The notes below the pieces were generated by a model. The model was not told where the DNA came from. It ran no database searches and saw only the letters and a program-made list of their open reading frames with translations. This document shows, in pieces, positions 1-12,322 of a stretch of 64,000 nt of DNA (within the stretch, counting starts at the first letter, position 1; the number at the start of each line of letters is the position of its first letter). A program made the translations under genes and the position numbers. Origin of the DNA: Brugia malayi (lineage: Eukaryota > Nematoda > Chromadorea > Rhabditida > Onchocercidae); assembly GCF_000002995.4 (NCBI RefSeq), contig NW_025062476.1, positions 6,871,001 to 6,935,000 of the forward strand. Reading direction: 5' to 3'.

Positions 1-334
1 TGGAAGTTCTTCCTGAACTCATCAACTCTGATAACTGATCCTGTAACAATTCTACCTAGTAATGGTCGCTTTCCCCATTCTAAATGAACACTGATAATTT
101 TTGGATAATTTAATAATTTTGGTCATAACAATATATGCAGTTTGGCTTAGATGTTTATTTTAGATAGAACTGTTACTGAATACCACAGTTTTCTGGAATG
201 GAAATTTCATTTAATAAAAATTTTTCATGCAAATTTTATTTTTCCTAACTTTTACTGAAATTTTCTGTTGTAAGATTACATTTCATTGGAAATTTATAAG
301 TTCAATACCAGAAGAAAATATATATTTAACTTAC

Positions 335-528
335 AGTCAATTCTTCCAAATCTTTAAATGCATTTTCTTTTAGATGCTGTTCGCTCATACTTTTCATTCC
401 TTCTATTTTGCGCTTGTATTTATCCATTTGTTTCCGTAAATCAGTACAATTTTGCAAAAACTGATGTTCATCAAATAACTTGCCATTCTTCTGTGATTTT
501 CTTTGTTCACTCAACTTTTCCAGCTTAA
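335..528 (-). CDS. Coiled-coil exon of an unrecognised gene
   Basis: This is one internal exon with an acceptor-like AAG before 528 and a GTAAGT donor after 335. It codes for about 64 residues rich in Lys, Glu and Gln (for example KLEKLSEQRKSQKNGK and DLRKQMDKYKRKIEGMK), with the heptad look of a coiled coil. The exon enters in phase 2 and leaves in phase 0. No flanking exon could be joined with confidence: the 3' part would lie left of the window and the 5' part somewhere to the right on the same strand. I do not recognise the family. The open frame, a good donor and the amino-acid composition make a real exon likely, but a chance ORF cannot be excluded. Confidence 0.45.
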
Positions 529-2114
529 CTTGAAATTCAAGGCTTTTAAAATTATGAAAGTATTCTTATTCAAAAGATTCATCTGAAAAACTTTCAGAAG
601 AAAATAATCAAAAGAAACTACAACAATCTTACAAATTGTTCGCACCTTTATCGGTGTTCATTATTGTTATGCTCTCTAAAACTGCACACAAAATAACAAT
701 TTTCTAACAGAATAAGATTAAAAGATTTGCGTTCACATTCTGCAATAGAAAATTAATCCAAAATTTAGAGTGTTATTATGTTTACCTGCCTACGGAATTG
801 TTGCAAATGTCCATGATGATTATCGAAGGATAAAAATTGAGTTAACATTGATGTCATATCAATCAGCAGATTGTCGTTATGTCGTTTTCTCTTCTGAGAG
901 ACTTTTAATAATGAGTATTAGCAAGCGTAACCTTGACAACCTCTGTAAAGGTTTATATGCTTCAGTATATGCCTTTTAATTTTTATATCACACATAACTG
1001 ATCGGTTTGGACTGAATCTGATGAATAAGCTCAAAACAGAATTAAAATTAGAATCACTCTTAATCAGTGATACTTCTTTTTGACATACATCTTTCGTACG
1101 CTGAATTCAATTATGTAAAGTTTTTCAATCCCACAACTTCTATTACAAATTACTTTTATCTGTTATTTACAATTAAAGAAGATGAACAAAAAATGTATAT
1201 ATAATAAAACATTATTTTAACACAGACTTTAACCAAACATATAAAAATTTATTAACATAATAAAGAATAATATCAGCAATTTAATCGAATCATAAATGAA
1301 TTACTTCCTGGACATTTATTGTCACTAAGAATTCTGATGTCACCATATGGGGTTTCCTGATGGTAGCATGAAATATAGACTGAACATCAACCTCTCATGG
1401 AAAATATCGCAATAGCGACTTATTTTAATCTACCACTGATAGTTATATCAGTAGAAGATAAGCTAACAGCATCTCAGTTCTTATTATTCATCTATTTTAT
1501 TTGTTTTGTCATAACTTTCTAAATTCAGTCATTATTTTTGAAATATTATGGAACAAAATTTAGCTTAGCTAAATTTTAAATTGTTATTGAATAACTGAAT
1601 TTGCGAATTTCACAGTGATTAATTTACTATTATAAAATATTATTCACATATACTTTTCACTTTTTTATTTTATAAAGAGTTATTAGCAATGTTAGCTTAT
1701 CTTCATTTCCTAATTGTTTTATTCATCAGTAACTTATGGCTAGAATGACTTAAATTTAACAGCGTAAGTCTAAAGATCGATTTGATAAAAATAAATGTGA
1801 ATTTGTTTCAGCTTTTCATAATATTATAAGTAATATTCATTTGAGATAGACAGAAGGGGACACGTAGAATGTGATAAAAAAATCCAAATTTTTGAATTAC
1901 CAAATAATTCAAATAATTCACTTTTAAATTTGCACTTAATTGAATTCCAAATAAAAACAATTAATTAAGCAACCACTAATAAATAGCTTTTTTATTGTAA
2001 TTTATTATATTACTTTTAAAATTTGAATTCAGTTCCTTACATTCAGCAACTTGTCAGTAGTTTTTTGATAAGATTATTTTAAATTTTCAAATATCATTCT
2101 TCATTTCACATTTC
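529..2114. other. Intergenic, no gene seen
   Basis: AT-rich spacer between the left-edge exon and the 3' end of the aquaporin gene. The one sizeable plus-strand ORF (770-979) has no splice context, motif or compositional support. A TTTATT at 1991-1996, which is AATAAA on the minus strand, could be the poly(A) signal of the aquaporin transcript. Confidence 0.5.
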
Positions 2115-4650
2115 TCATCTCTCCTTTGTCTGTGATCCTTCTTGTAATGACTCCTGATCCGGTATATGACTTCCGAGAAGAATTATATAAAACCATCCAC
2201 CAATTAATGCACCGAGTGTTGGAGCTATTATTGGCACTAAGAACCAACAACGCCATGGATGCCTAAATAAAATAAAATAAAAAGATGCGGAATAATTTGA
2301 TTTAACTTGATATAATGATAATTGGATACATTGAAATTAATGCTCAATATATTTGGAAACCTTCGAAATGCGTAAAAGGCACTTACGTGAAAACTTCTTT
2401 CCCGTAAATGAAATAACTGAATATTCGTGGTGCAAAATCTCTCGCTGGATTCAACGGATAACCACAATTCACACCAAATCCGCAGCCAATAACAAGCAAC
2501 GATATACCAAATAACAACGGATGGGCTGCGGATGGAATTTTATTTCGCTGATCAATAATTACTAACACGCAAAATGCAAGCAGACCTGTTCCAACAATCT
2601 AAATTTGTTGAATTTTTTTCTCCAAACAAATCATAGTTGATAAAAAGAAGGAAAACTTTGTTGAATTTTTTTCTTTCTTTCTGTCGGTTCATTAAAGACT
2701 GCTTGCTGCTTGCTTTTATGATCGCTTTAAAGTATGGTGTACCTGATCCAAGTATGTGGATAAGGGAGACATATATGGTTGCGGATATGTCGCAAAGATG
2801 CCGGCTGTCCCATTTGGACCCGATACCGCTCTTATTCCACCATCGTAATTGTTTATTGCGTCTACAATTTTTGCAATGTTTTTCGTAGTTGAGAACGATG
2901 AAATCATAATAAACAGAAAACATTATTTGCATGCTATTAAAGAATGCATCAGGAAACGACGAATAACTTATGCCATGCAATCACTATGCAAATAATTTCT
3001 GGGAAAAATTTTTTTGTCCGACAAACATACCACGATAAATAACATAGGTTGCTGCAGCACCAAAGAATGCACCGATATGTTGAGCAATGATATATATCGG
3101 TAAGGATATAATGTCTAACATACCCATCGAGAAGAATAGCACTGATATCGCCGGGTTCAAATGTCCACCTAATGCCAGAAAAGAGCAGAAACTTCAGAAT
3201 TTGAATAATCAATACACTTTATCTTTTTTTCCACTCATATCATATCTGTTATCATAAATAAAAGTATGGAATTGATAAACATATCTTGAAAAAGGGAAAT
3301 GTTAGCAGTTATTTCTACTTCGTCCATATTTTCCATATTTTTTTGAATATTGGCTCTCTCCCTCTTATTGTTCATTTTTTATTTATTTTCAATTTGTTGT
3401 GATTTTTTTTTCTAAGCTATGAAAATAGTAAAAAACAAATTAATTAGTAAATGAAAATTAAATAAGTAGAAAAATTTTTGCCTGAGTTACTAGAATTTGC
3501 ATCCTTCTTTTAAAATATTATTATATCTAAACTTACTAATACATACTTTTCCAGACAAAATTTGATGAATTTAAGCTATGAATAAATGCTTACCTGAAAT
3601 ATGCGATACAGATGTAACGGATATTGTTATAGCAAAACCCCATCCGACATTTATTTGAACCCATGTGTTGATAGTACCGTGAGGCAAATGCAATTGCGCA
3701 ATAATACTTGTTCCAATAAACTAAAAGCATTATAATCTAATAAACTTTATCTTTAAATCTATTAATAACACAAAAAGACAATTCGTAACGCATTGTTATC
3801 AACTGATAATAATCGTAAACAGAAGTTATAAGAGTAATACAAAAGTCACTTTGTATTTTATACATTCAAATTTGTTGTTTTGTATATCCCTGAACAGATA
3901 CGACGGTGTTCTAGATCATTTAATGCTGGTTTCTTGTTTTAAACTTTCCTTTTCTTAATAATCTATCTTTATTGTTTATTTTACTTTATTTCAGGATAAG
4001 ACAAGGATATATTATTTGTGAGGGATATGAGAGCTTTGAAGATGAAAGGCTCAATGAGTGTAGTGACCAACTGAAATAGTTGATGCAGTTGCTAAAATGT
4101 GGATTTCTTTTCTACAGGAAGGAATTTTCTTATTTTATTATTAGCAAAAAGAGATATGTTAAAGTTTAATTACAATGATTTGAAAATAACCGTCAAAAGT
4201 GCAGTGCCTTTGTGTCAATATAATAATATAAACATTAGTGGATCATTCAGTACAGTATGCATTCATTCTAATGATATCACAATAAATGGTAGAAGTTTAA
4301 AAGTTTCCCGAAAGATATTAGTGATTAACAAAAGATATTAATAATTTTATTGACTTCAATCAAAAACCCTTCCGATTTAAAAAATTCGGTGGAAAGAATT
4401 TTTTTTTTTCACTTTTTTCAACCTTGTTTCACCATTTTTTTTAACTTGCATATGCAAAAAAGTTTTGGAGAATATTTTCAGCCGAAGTATTAGAAATATC
4501 CAAGCTTACCAAAAGAATAAATGTACCGACAGCTTCCGCTAATGCGTTTCTTAGCAATTTGGATTTGATCTGAATGACACTCCGAATCATTTCGGGTAAA
4601 TTTGGCAACTTGAACCACTCATTATTTCTAGTTGTATTTGAAGCACTCAT
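2115..4650 (-). CDS. Aquaglyceroporin (MIP family), six exons
   Basis: This is a channel for water and small neutral solutes such as glycerol in the plasma membrane. Exons in transcription order are 4650-4510, 3720-3594, 3168-3031, 2861-2743, 2598-2387 and 2262-2115. All introns are GT-AG and all phases agree, giving 294 residues, a normal family length. The first pore motif is GGHLNPAIS (NPA at residues 94-96). The second is GYPLNPARDFAPR (NPA at 225-227), and Asp229 after NPAR is the hallmark of the glycerol-conducting branch, as in AQP3/7/9. Loop sequences such as FATYPQP and the AEAVGTFILL first helix also fit. A GTG lies directly before the ATG at 4650, and I chose the ATG. The nearest C. 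elegans relatives by type would be aqp-1/aqp-3; the exact orthologue is not decided here. Confidence 0.95.
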
Positions 4651-7600
4651 CACTTTTAGTTGATTATTAATATACCTGAAGTCTTTCTGATCATTTCATT
4701 CAGTGAAAACAAAAATAATACAACGATTGAAGCACTACTAGAAACCTATGCTCATAGTCTAATCTTATGAAGGCGATAAATTAGAAAGCTGTTTTGGAAA
4801 CATCTTAAATGAGAACATAATACTGAAATAATATCATTTAGTTGGCAACTGGGGACAAATGTCTTTATTGCTAATAAATCTTGATTTCATGGCTCTCCAG
4901 TCACTCCTATCTCACCTACTTTAAGCTAATTAATTCGTTGATTGGGCTCCTGCGTAATATATCTGCTAATTTCGATTAATTTGATTTCATATGAAAACTC
5001 GCGCTGCATTAGCATACATACTTTTATAACTCATCAGCCACAATTTAGCACTTTTACACAATATGACACGTCCAATGGTACAACTTAAAGAAAATACACT
5101 GACGTTGATGAAAGCGCACAAAGTGAAACTACCAATTGCAGTCGTCAAAAAAAACTTATTAAGGTCACTTATCTATTATAATGATATTTATGTTAATAAG
5201 TTCAGTCTATAATTACATGCAAATTAAACCGGTAGCTACAAAACTGAGTTGTGAAATTGTTGCAATCGATGATCAGTAATTTTGATTTCCCATTGTCTGG
5301 CCAAACATTTTACTTATTGTTTATTGCTGTAAATTAATTAATGATTAATGATTGCAATGATAACTTACAACTTTTCATCAATAAAAAAATGTTGACCACC
5401 AAAAAATCTTATTAATTTCTATTTTAAGTTTTTTACACTTCTTTTTCCAAAATGTTCCAACTGTCACTGGTCTGACAGAAAAATATTTTGAATAGTTCGT
5501 GTTATTTTCTCTTTCAGTACAATTCGTTCAACAACATTTATAATTTAACGAAATCTTAATTATTCTTTGTTGATTTGTGAAATAATTCATTGCTATTAGT
5601 TCATAGCTAATTTATTCTAAAATTGTTTCGAACTTATTAATTATATCAGTTTTTTCTGACTTTCATTTTCCAAATGTATTGATCACTCTCGAATTAAATG
5701 CATTCGTTTTTTTTTTTCTGATCTGAATAATCACATTAAATCACAGTAGAAGTAGTGACAAGTTCCAGTTCCAGTTTTGTTAAAAACAAATGCGACCGCT
5801 CAACTTGATGAAATTATTACCTTTTGAACAAATATATCGGCAGCTGTATTCCTCTCTTCATTATAAAGCATGCAATCTTATAGCTGCAAAAGGTAGGTGA
5901 TGTGATGCGATCAGAAGTGCTTTGGAAGAATAATTTTGCATGATAAATATTTCCTTTTGTTGTAAAGAAACGATTTTGTGGAGCGTTTAAATTCACTTTA
6001 GAAAATGAATACAAGAATAGCGCTTTTAATATGTTTTTGGTAGTTGTGATGACTTACCTTAGCAGTTTGTCACATGACATCAGTCAATAACAGAAAAGAA
6101 GTTAACTTTTCAATTAACACATCTATATTTGCAGTAATTCTGCATAAATTTTGTTGAGAGCAATGAGAAAGGATCGCCTACGTTCATGTTCTTCACAAAA
6201 TAAGCTATCTCTTTGCATATATATGTTATTATTTCTTTAAAATTATCTTAAATTGTAACTTTAAACCGATAAACTATTAGTAATTAAAAAGAATATAGAT
6301 CCGTCGAACTATTCATGTTAACTTTAATTGATACTTCGTATTTTTCCAGTACGATATTATTTACATTTACGATTTTTTACTCTCTCTTCCACTGAATGTG
6401 TTATTTATCATGCATTCTAGCTTTAAATTATACTTTATACCTTTTTAAATTCTTCCTTTTAGCAGTTTACTCGTTTTATATAATTTAATTTATTTATAAA
6501 TTTAAGAATTACAAAATCAGCAGCATCGTTTTATTGAGATTTCCCATATGCACTTGCACCTTCTCTTCGAAAATTTAAACTTTTACAACCTTAATTTTTA
6601 AATGTATATATAATTTGTTATAATTATTGAAAATAATTGTTCTTCCATCTACTTTATTTTCAGATTATCTAATTTTCCAATAATGAGTGGACATGGTTTG
6701 ACTGACAAATTAAAATATTCACATAATAGCAAAAGTAATGAATAAATTGACTAGTAAAGTTTGTTTGGAGATTGATTCTGCTGTTTAAATTGATAAAATA
6801 CATGCACTAACTCCTTAAAGTCAAGAGATATTCAGAATTTATTTCGATTGACCTACGAAAAAAGAAACGAAAAGAATAGAAATTTTATTTTTAGAATGGA
6901 AATGATCAGCATTCTCCTGCATTTCACACTCAAATAAATCAAATGCTAGGAAATACCTGTCGCATTCGGAAAGACTTAAAAGGCTGTTGGTGGAGAAGTA
7001 AATATCAGGTCAATCTTGAATTAATGAATTTTGATAATCTGTTATTATTTAAGAATTACGCAGTGGTATATACAAGGAGTGAAGTATCGATATCGATTCT
7101 GAATTCAAACGATCAATGTTATGTCAGATCATAATGACACGTTGTAATTTGAAAATTTTTGCAACTCTGAGAAATATATTTGAACTGCTTCTCAAAATCA
7201 CTAGAATGGCGTTACAGCGTTCAGCACGCACTTTCAATAATTCTTGCAATATTTCATCAATTGATTTAATAAATACTAAATACTTACTTGATTGATAATA
7301 CTAAAAGCTTAATGTAATGCTCTTCTTCTGCATCCTGCAAGCGATGCAAGCATCAGTATAACAGTGGCAGAAGAGAAGTATATTCTCTCGTAGATTTTTT
7401 GAGTCGTGTAAGTACATTAAACTCACATTGACCTCAAGACTGCTTTGGTACTGTCACGTTAGGGAGAGTTATCGGTTGAACAAAATTATCTATAAATGAT
7501 AACTGACAAGTGAGTTGTTGACAAATAAATAACGCACTGATGCCGAATTTTGAAATTGGTGTGATCGTTGAACAATTTATGAAAATTCTGGTTGTATGAA

Positions 7601-7956
7601 TCATCGGCGTTGATATTTGCCTTTCCACTAATATTTCCATATGTGTTCTTCTCGTATAGTTCAACACTTTCTTCTTTTCAACGTTTGAGGATAACGAAAA
7701 GGATAATTACAATTCGGTAAACATTAGTTGAAGCGGTGAAATGCCATAGTATGACAGTTCGTTCTAACCAAAAGTCTCCTTTCTTTTGTTACATTTATAT
7801 ATTTTATAATGATGCCATGGTCTGCAAAGTTGTATTTTATTTTAAATTCGACTTCATTAAAATAAATGAGTATAATTAATTAATTATTTGTCTTTTCATT
7901 TGTCTAATATATTCAGTTACATCTAACCTAGCTCATTTTACACTTATCTTTCAGCT

Positions 7957-7982
7957 GTCTCTCTCCCTCTCTCTCTCTCTCT
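7957..7982 (+). repeat. CT-rich simple repeat
   Basis: An almost pure CT dinucleotide run about 26 bp long in intergenic DNA. Such tracts are common and mutable, and no function is implied. Confidence 0.85.
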
Positions 7983-8027
7983 TCATTCAAATGCAACCTC
8001 ATTACGATGGGTAACTGGTTTGCTAAA

Positions 8028-8053
8028 AAATCGGAGATTTATATCTCCGATTT
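8028..8053. repeat. Perfect 11-bp inverted repeat
   Basis: Arm AAATCGGAGAT (8028-8038) and its exact reverse complement ATCTCCGATTT (8043-8053) flank a 4-base TTAT loop. No coding context surrounds it. It could be a hairpin-forming site, a remnant of transposon ends or a dyad protein-binding site; the sequence does not say which. Confidence 0.8.
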
Positions 8054-8625
8054 ATGTGGCTAGTGGAAAAAAAGACAAAAATTGTTACAAATACTAGGGA
8101 TGCTTTTGGTGCGAACAAATCTGGTTAGCATACTGTCTTTTCTTTAGAAAGTCAAATTTAAAAATTAATTAAACATAATTATTGTCAGTCATTCGAAATA
8201 ATTCCCAATCAGCATACTCAATTACTACCTATTTTCGAAAATTTTTAGAAGTTTTTGCTCTTTGCTGCACCATTTTTTGATGAAACTTTAAGTTCATTGT
8301 AGTGATCACAACAATCAATCGTAGTTTTTCGCAACCCTTTTATTGGTTACAATTACGTTATGTATCGTTGATAAAGTTGGAGAAATATTATTTTTGTAAC
8401 GCAAATAATCTTTCAGTTATTTGCACTTTATCGTGCATATTATAATTCTATAATGAATTGAATACTTAGCAAATAATTATATAACAATAAACTTCACATT
8501 TGCTTGAGATTTTTCGTTTGTTTATGTTAATTTTGCTGCTTTTTCTAAATCTTTGTTTAATGAAATTTTTTATTTAGGTAAATTTGTTTACTTACTTCAA
8601 ATAATCACTGTTTGTCAATGTTCAG

Positions 8626-11128
8626 GTAATTATATATTCATTCATGGAATGGGTGCAACACCTACATTACTGTTGGAAGGTTTATGTGATTATGCGGAGA
8701 CTAATGATTTGAAACAATTGACATCACATCATTTACATTTGGAAGGAACAACTAAATGGACTCAACCTAATTTCAAAGGTAACGGAAGGCGCTTTTTTAA
8801 TTTTTGCATAAAAGCATTTTTTGTTAGTTCTTTTCAACAAATTCAACTGAAACAAACCCTTCAGATCGCATTCGATCAAATTCTTTATTTACTGGCTCAA
8901 ATTTAAGGGAAGCAGTTAATGAAGGTTTGTTTTTCAGTTTTCAGGAAATAGTATTTGTGGAAAAAGACAATTTATTTTGTATGATATTTGTGTCAATTTT
9001 TTTTAATCAAACGGTTTAAAATCCTTTAATCACTCTGTCGTAAATTTTTAGGAGGTTTCTTTCAGAATATCTTGAAAATTCTAGAATTCAAATTTTAAAG
9101 TATATCCATTAATGAAAAAGAGAAGTGAAGGACTGACCAAGTTTTTAGGTCTAGCCGATTTCATTTCAGTGTTTCTACATGAAGTGCCTTTGCTTTTCCG
9201 AAGTGGAGCAGTTAAACTCAACACTGTTTTGCTAACCGTAGCCTATTCTGATTATTTATTTTATTAAAATGAACGAGAGGTCAGGAACAATATTTCACCA
9301 ACTTTAATGATTTTGATTTTTACATAGATTCAGATCCTTCCAGATATCTCCGCCAGATGATTCTGGCTACTGTACCTTAGTACCAATGTGATGCTACTCG
9401 TGCTGCTATCACTCATGCGGATCATATCATTGGTATGTTTCCTCATTCTTTAAGAAATTGTTAACAAAAAAAAAGAAATATAACTAATCAAAACAACCAA
9501 AATTATTTTCTGCATCATTTCTCTTAGATTAAACTCTCTGTCAATTATTTTAATTTCAGCAATATCAAATAAAAACATGCCACGCACATTTGGTGATTCA
9601 ATTATTCATCATAATGATATTGATATTGTTATTGAAATGGATTATTCTTTATATAAAAGAAAAAATACAGAAGCCGGATCACTTCAAGAAAAAAAAATTG
9701 GTGAAATTATCGCAAGTAATCTTGTAGACAATGGCGCTACATTACAGACTGGTTAATTTCCCACTAGTTTCAAACATTGTGAAATGAAATTTTGCTTTTA
9801 ATTTTGTTACTCCTTTACTTCTATCAAATAGCATAAGCAACGTGGATTTTAAAGATCTTTCTGTTCCAGCCTAGATACATATAAGCTGGTTTGATACTTT
9901 TCAAAGGAACAGAAGTTAAGAAATAAATTCAACGCAAAAATGGAAAAGTAAACAAAGACAGAAAAAGAAAATGGAAAGAAACGAAATACATGCTATCACT
10001 CCAGATAGTTTAGCCGTTTTGAACTTGAATTCTGATGATCTAATGTAGGAGTAATGAATTCATAATAATGAATAGATAATCTCCTTCATGCAACTCCCCG
10101 ACTAATATTAATAACATAAATGAAGACATCATTTCAGGCATTGGCGCAATTTCGGATGCTACTTTAGCTTCTTTAGTTAATCATAAAGATCTCGGGATAA
10201 AGACACCGAAATGCTTTCAGATGGAGTACTGAAACTTATTGATTGTAATGCAATCACAAATTTGAAAAAGACCATATTTCCAGGAAAAGTTAGTTGTCGC
10301 TACATTTACTTCTTATCATATCGAATGTTATGTGTTCATTGATTTTTTTCTCTAATGATAGATTGTGACTTCATTCATTTACGGTTCTGACAAACTTTAT
10401 CACTTCGTGGATGGCAATCTCGATATATTATGCGGTGATGAGGCTTGGGTAAACGACCCAATAACAATACGGATGATGCCGAAAATGACCGCTATCAATT
10501 CGGCTGTTGAAATTGATTTAATTGCCAAGGTAATAAGGATGTTTGCTTTATAAGAGTGAAGGCTATCATTCAGCTATATTACATCATTTTTTTTTTTTGA
10601 TTCGCAAAATTAATGAATTTTAATAAAAATTCTTATGAGCTCACTGATCTGACACTATGTTTTCCGTCTTATATAGGAATCTGTCGAAAATTGCTTCAGT
10701 GGTGGCAGATTCTGTGAGGAATCGTTTCCTTTCTGGCTTTGGTGACCAAGTGCATTTTATAAGATGAGCCGCAATAGGAAATGATGGCCTTGGGAAGCCT
10801 ATAATTGCAATTACATCCACAATTAGAAAAGGTCAAAGCAAGATCGTACCATACATTAATGAAGTAAGCATTACTTAATAATTTTAATGAGTCATTACAA
10901 ACGTTTAATGTAACTTTTTCTTGAGTTCACCTTCAACAGGGAGCAGGAGTTGTGACATCACGAGCTCACGTACATTACGTGGTCACTGAATACGGTATAG
11001 CTCAATTATGGGGTAAAAATATGCGACAACGGGCATATGAACTGATAAGGATTTCACATCCAAGTCAACGGGAGAAACTGGAAAAAGCAGCGTTCGAAAG
11101 AATGAAAGTAATGCCATCATTGGATTAA
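8626..11128 (+). pseudogene. Acetyl-CoA hydrolase/CoA-transferase pseudogene (tandem copy 1)
   Basis: A degraded paralogue of the intact gene at 13141-16583 with the same exon layout: 8626-8778, 8865-8924, 9149-9237, 9344-9432, 9560-9751, 10138-10288, 10362-10529, 10700-10863 and 10940-11128. Compared with the intact exons (153, 60, 89, 91, 192, 149, 169, 164 and 189 nt), these are 153, 60, 89, 89, 192, 151, 168, 164 and 189 nt. There is therefore a 2-nt loss with an in-frame TGA in the fourth listed exon, a 2-nt gain that destroys the HTEMFSDG catalytic-Glu motif in the sixth, a 1-nt loss in the seventh and a TGA after FIR in the eighth. Exon 1 (start codon and mitochondrial presequence) is missing. 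Diverged exons are only about half identical in protein, so the duplication is old, yet the last exon is identical to the functional copy. Splice sites remain mostly intact, so it may still be transcribed. Confidence 0.9.
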
Positions 11129-11983
11129 TCTGTTCTTAAAAATCGGTTATCTATCACTATCAGAAATTACAACAGATTTTTTAGTCACCTTCAGATGACT
11201 TTGACAGCCATTTTTATGGATTCAATAGTAACTTGACGTTTGACAACCATTCCGTATGCACTTCAACTTTCTCTGTATTATATGAAAAAGATATATTGGA
11301 ACATAGGGAGTTGTAGTATTATAATAATTTTACCAACTTATCTTATTTTAATCTCTATTCCGGTGATACTATAACACTTGAAATATACGAAATAAACAAC
11401 AATTTGAAGTGCCTCACTTTTCTCGTAGCTACAGCCACTTTACTTTTAGAGTTCAATTATAATTGAAGAGGTTGGCACATTCTTTTGATTTGCTTGATAT
11501 GATCTTTATTTCGCCATATGCTTTAATTGAGACAGAAAAAGGATGAAATTGGAATTAAATAGAAATAATTATGTCCTAGGATTGCTGAGAATTCGACAAG
11601 CTACAAAGGAAGGGACCAAATTAGTACAGATTTTTGAAATAAGTTAGGAGTTTTCCGGTTATTAACTGACCTTTCTTACAAATGTATAAATTATAAATTC
11701 CCCTTAAAAGTACTTTAGATATGACAAGATTGAATTTTAAGTAGTAATAATTTTATAAATGATGAATATTAGAAGGAAAAGTGAAACAGAATCCGAAACA
11801 TTTAAATTAAAAATGAAATATTGAGCGCTGAAGTGAGCGAAGCTAAGCCTTTTTTTTAATATCAACAAATAAAGCATTGTGCTTTACTTATTGATAAACA
11901 AAGCATTGTGATTCACGCGACATTAGCGCCACACTTGCCAAATTCTTCCATTTGCTTAAAATAATTTTTTTAGCAAAGGCACA
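10937..11983 (+). repeat. 1,047-bp near-identical block, copy A
   Basis: Matches 16392-17438 with a constant 5,455-bp offset, no indel and three substitutions seen by eye (11468 G/A, 11643 G/A, 11973 G/T, written copy A/copy B). It spans the terminal exon of the pseudogene and about 855 bp of 3' flank. Sequence on either side is homologous but strongly diverged, so this is not a simple recent duplication; see findings. Confidence 0.95.
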
Positions 11984-12322
11984 ACCATTCAGTTCGCCAT
12001 GTTTTATAAACTGCATTAAATCAATTTGTCTTTTCTTTTTCCGCACTGTCGTTGCAGTGGACCACCCTGCTAACCGGAACTATGAATGAGCAATCCAGAA
12101 GTAGGCATACATACATCCCTTTCGTGATGTATTGCAGCCATGTCACTCTTTTATTAACTACCGATGCTATCGATTATACTCTCACATTTGAAATTATGAA
12201 GACATAATGGACTACCGCGCGTTCCGCCGTTCTCATTCCGCGAGGTTTTCTTTCCACCATGTAAATGTGATATTCCTTTCTTCTTCTTGACTATTGAGGA
12301 TATTAAGGACTCTTCTGTTGCT
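11984..12322. other. Segment present only in the copy-1 3' flank
   Basis: About 340 bp with no counterpart in the copy-2 flank, where sequence matching 12323 onward follows directly after the conserved block. It is less AT-rich than its surroundings. It may be an insertion in copy 1 or a deletion in copy 2. No terminal repeats, target-site duplication or ORF were recognised. Confidence 0.6.

Larger units (their letters stand above)
4651..8625. other. 4-kb intergenic region, no gene seen
   Basis: AT-rich sequence between the aquaporin start and the first recognisable exon of the CoA-transferase pseudogene. ORFs at 5817-6014, 6943-7134 and 7434-7667 have no family motif or convincing splice context. 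Exon 1 of the pseudogene, which should encode a targeting peptide, was looked for here and not found. A CT tract and a perfect inverted repeat are listed separately. Confidence 0.5.

Noticed and set aside
6943..7134. Possible missing exon 1 of the CoA-transferase pseudogene
   Set aside because: The peptide shows no resemblance to the targeting peptide or exon 1 of the intact copy.
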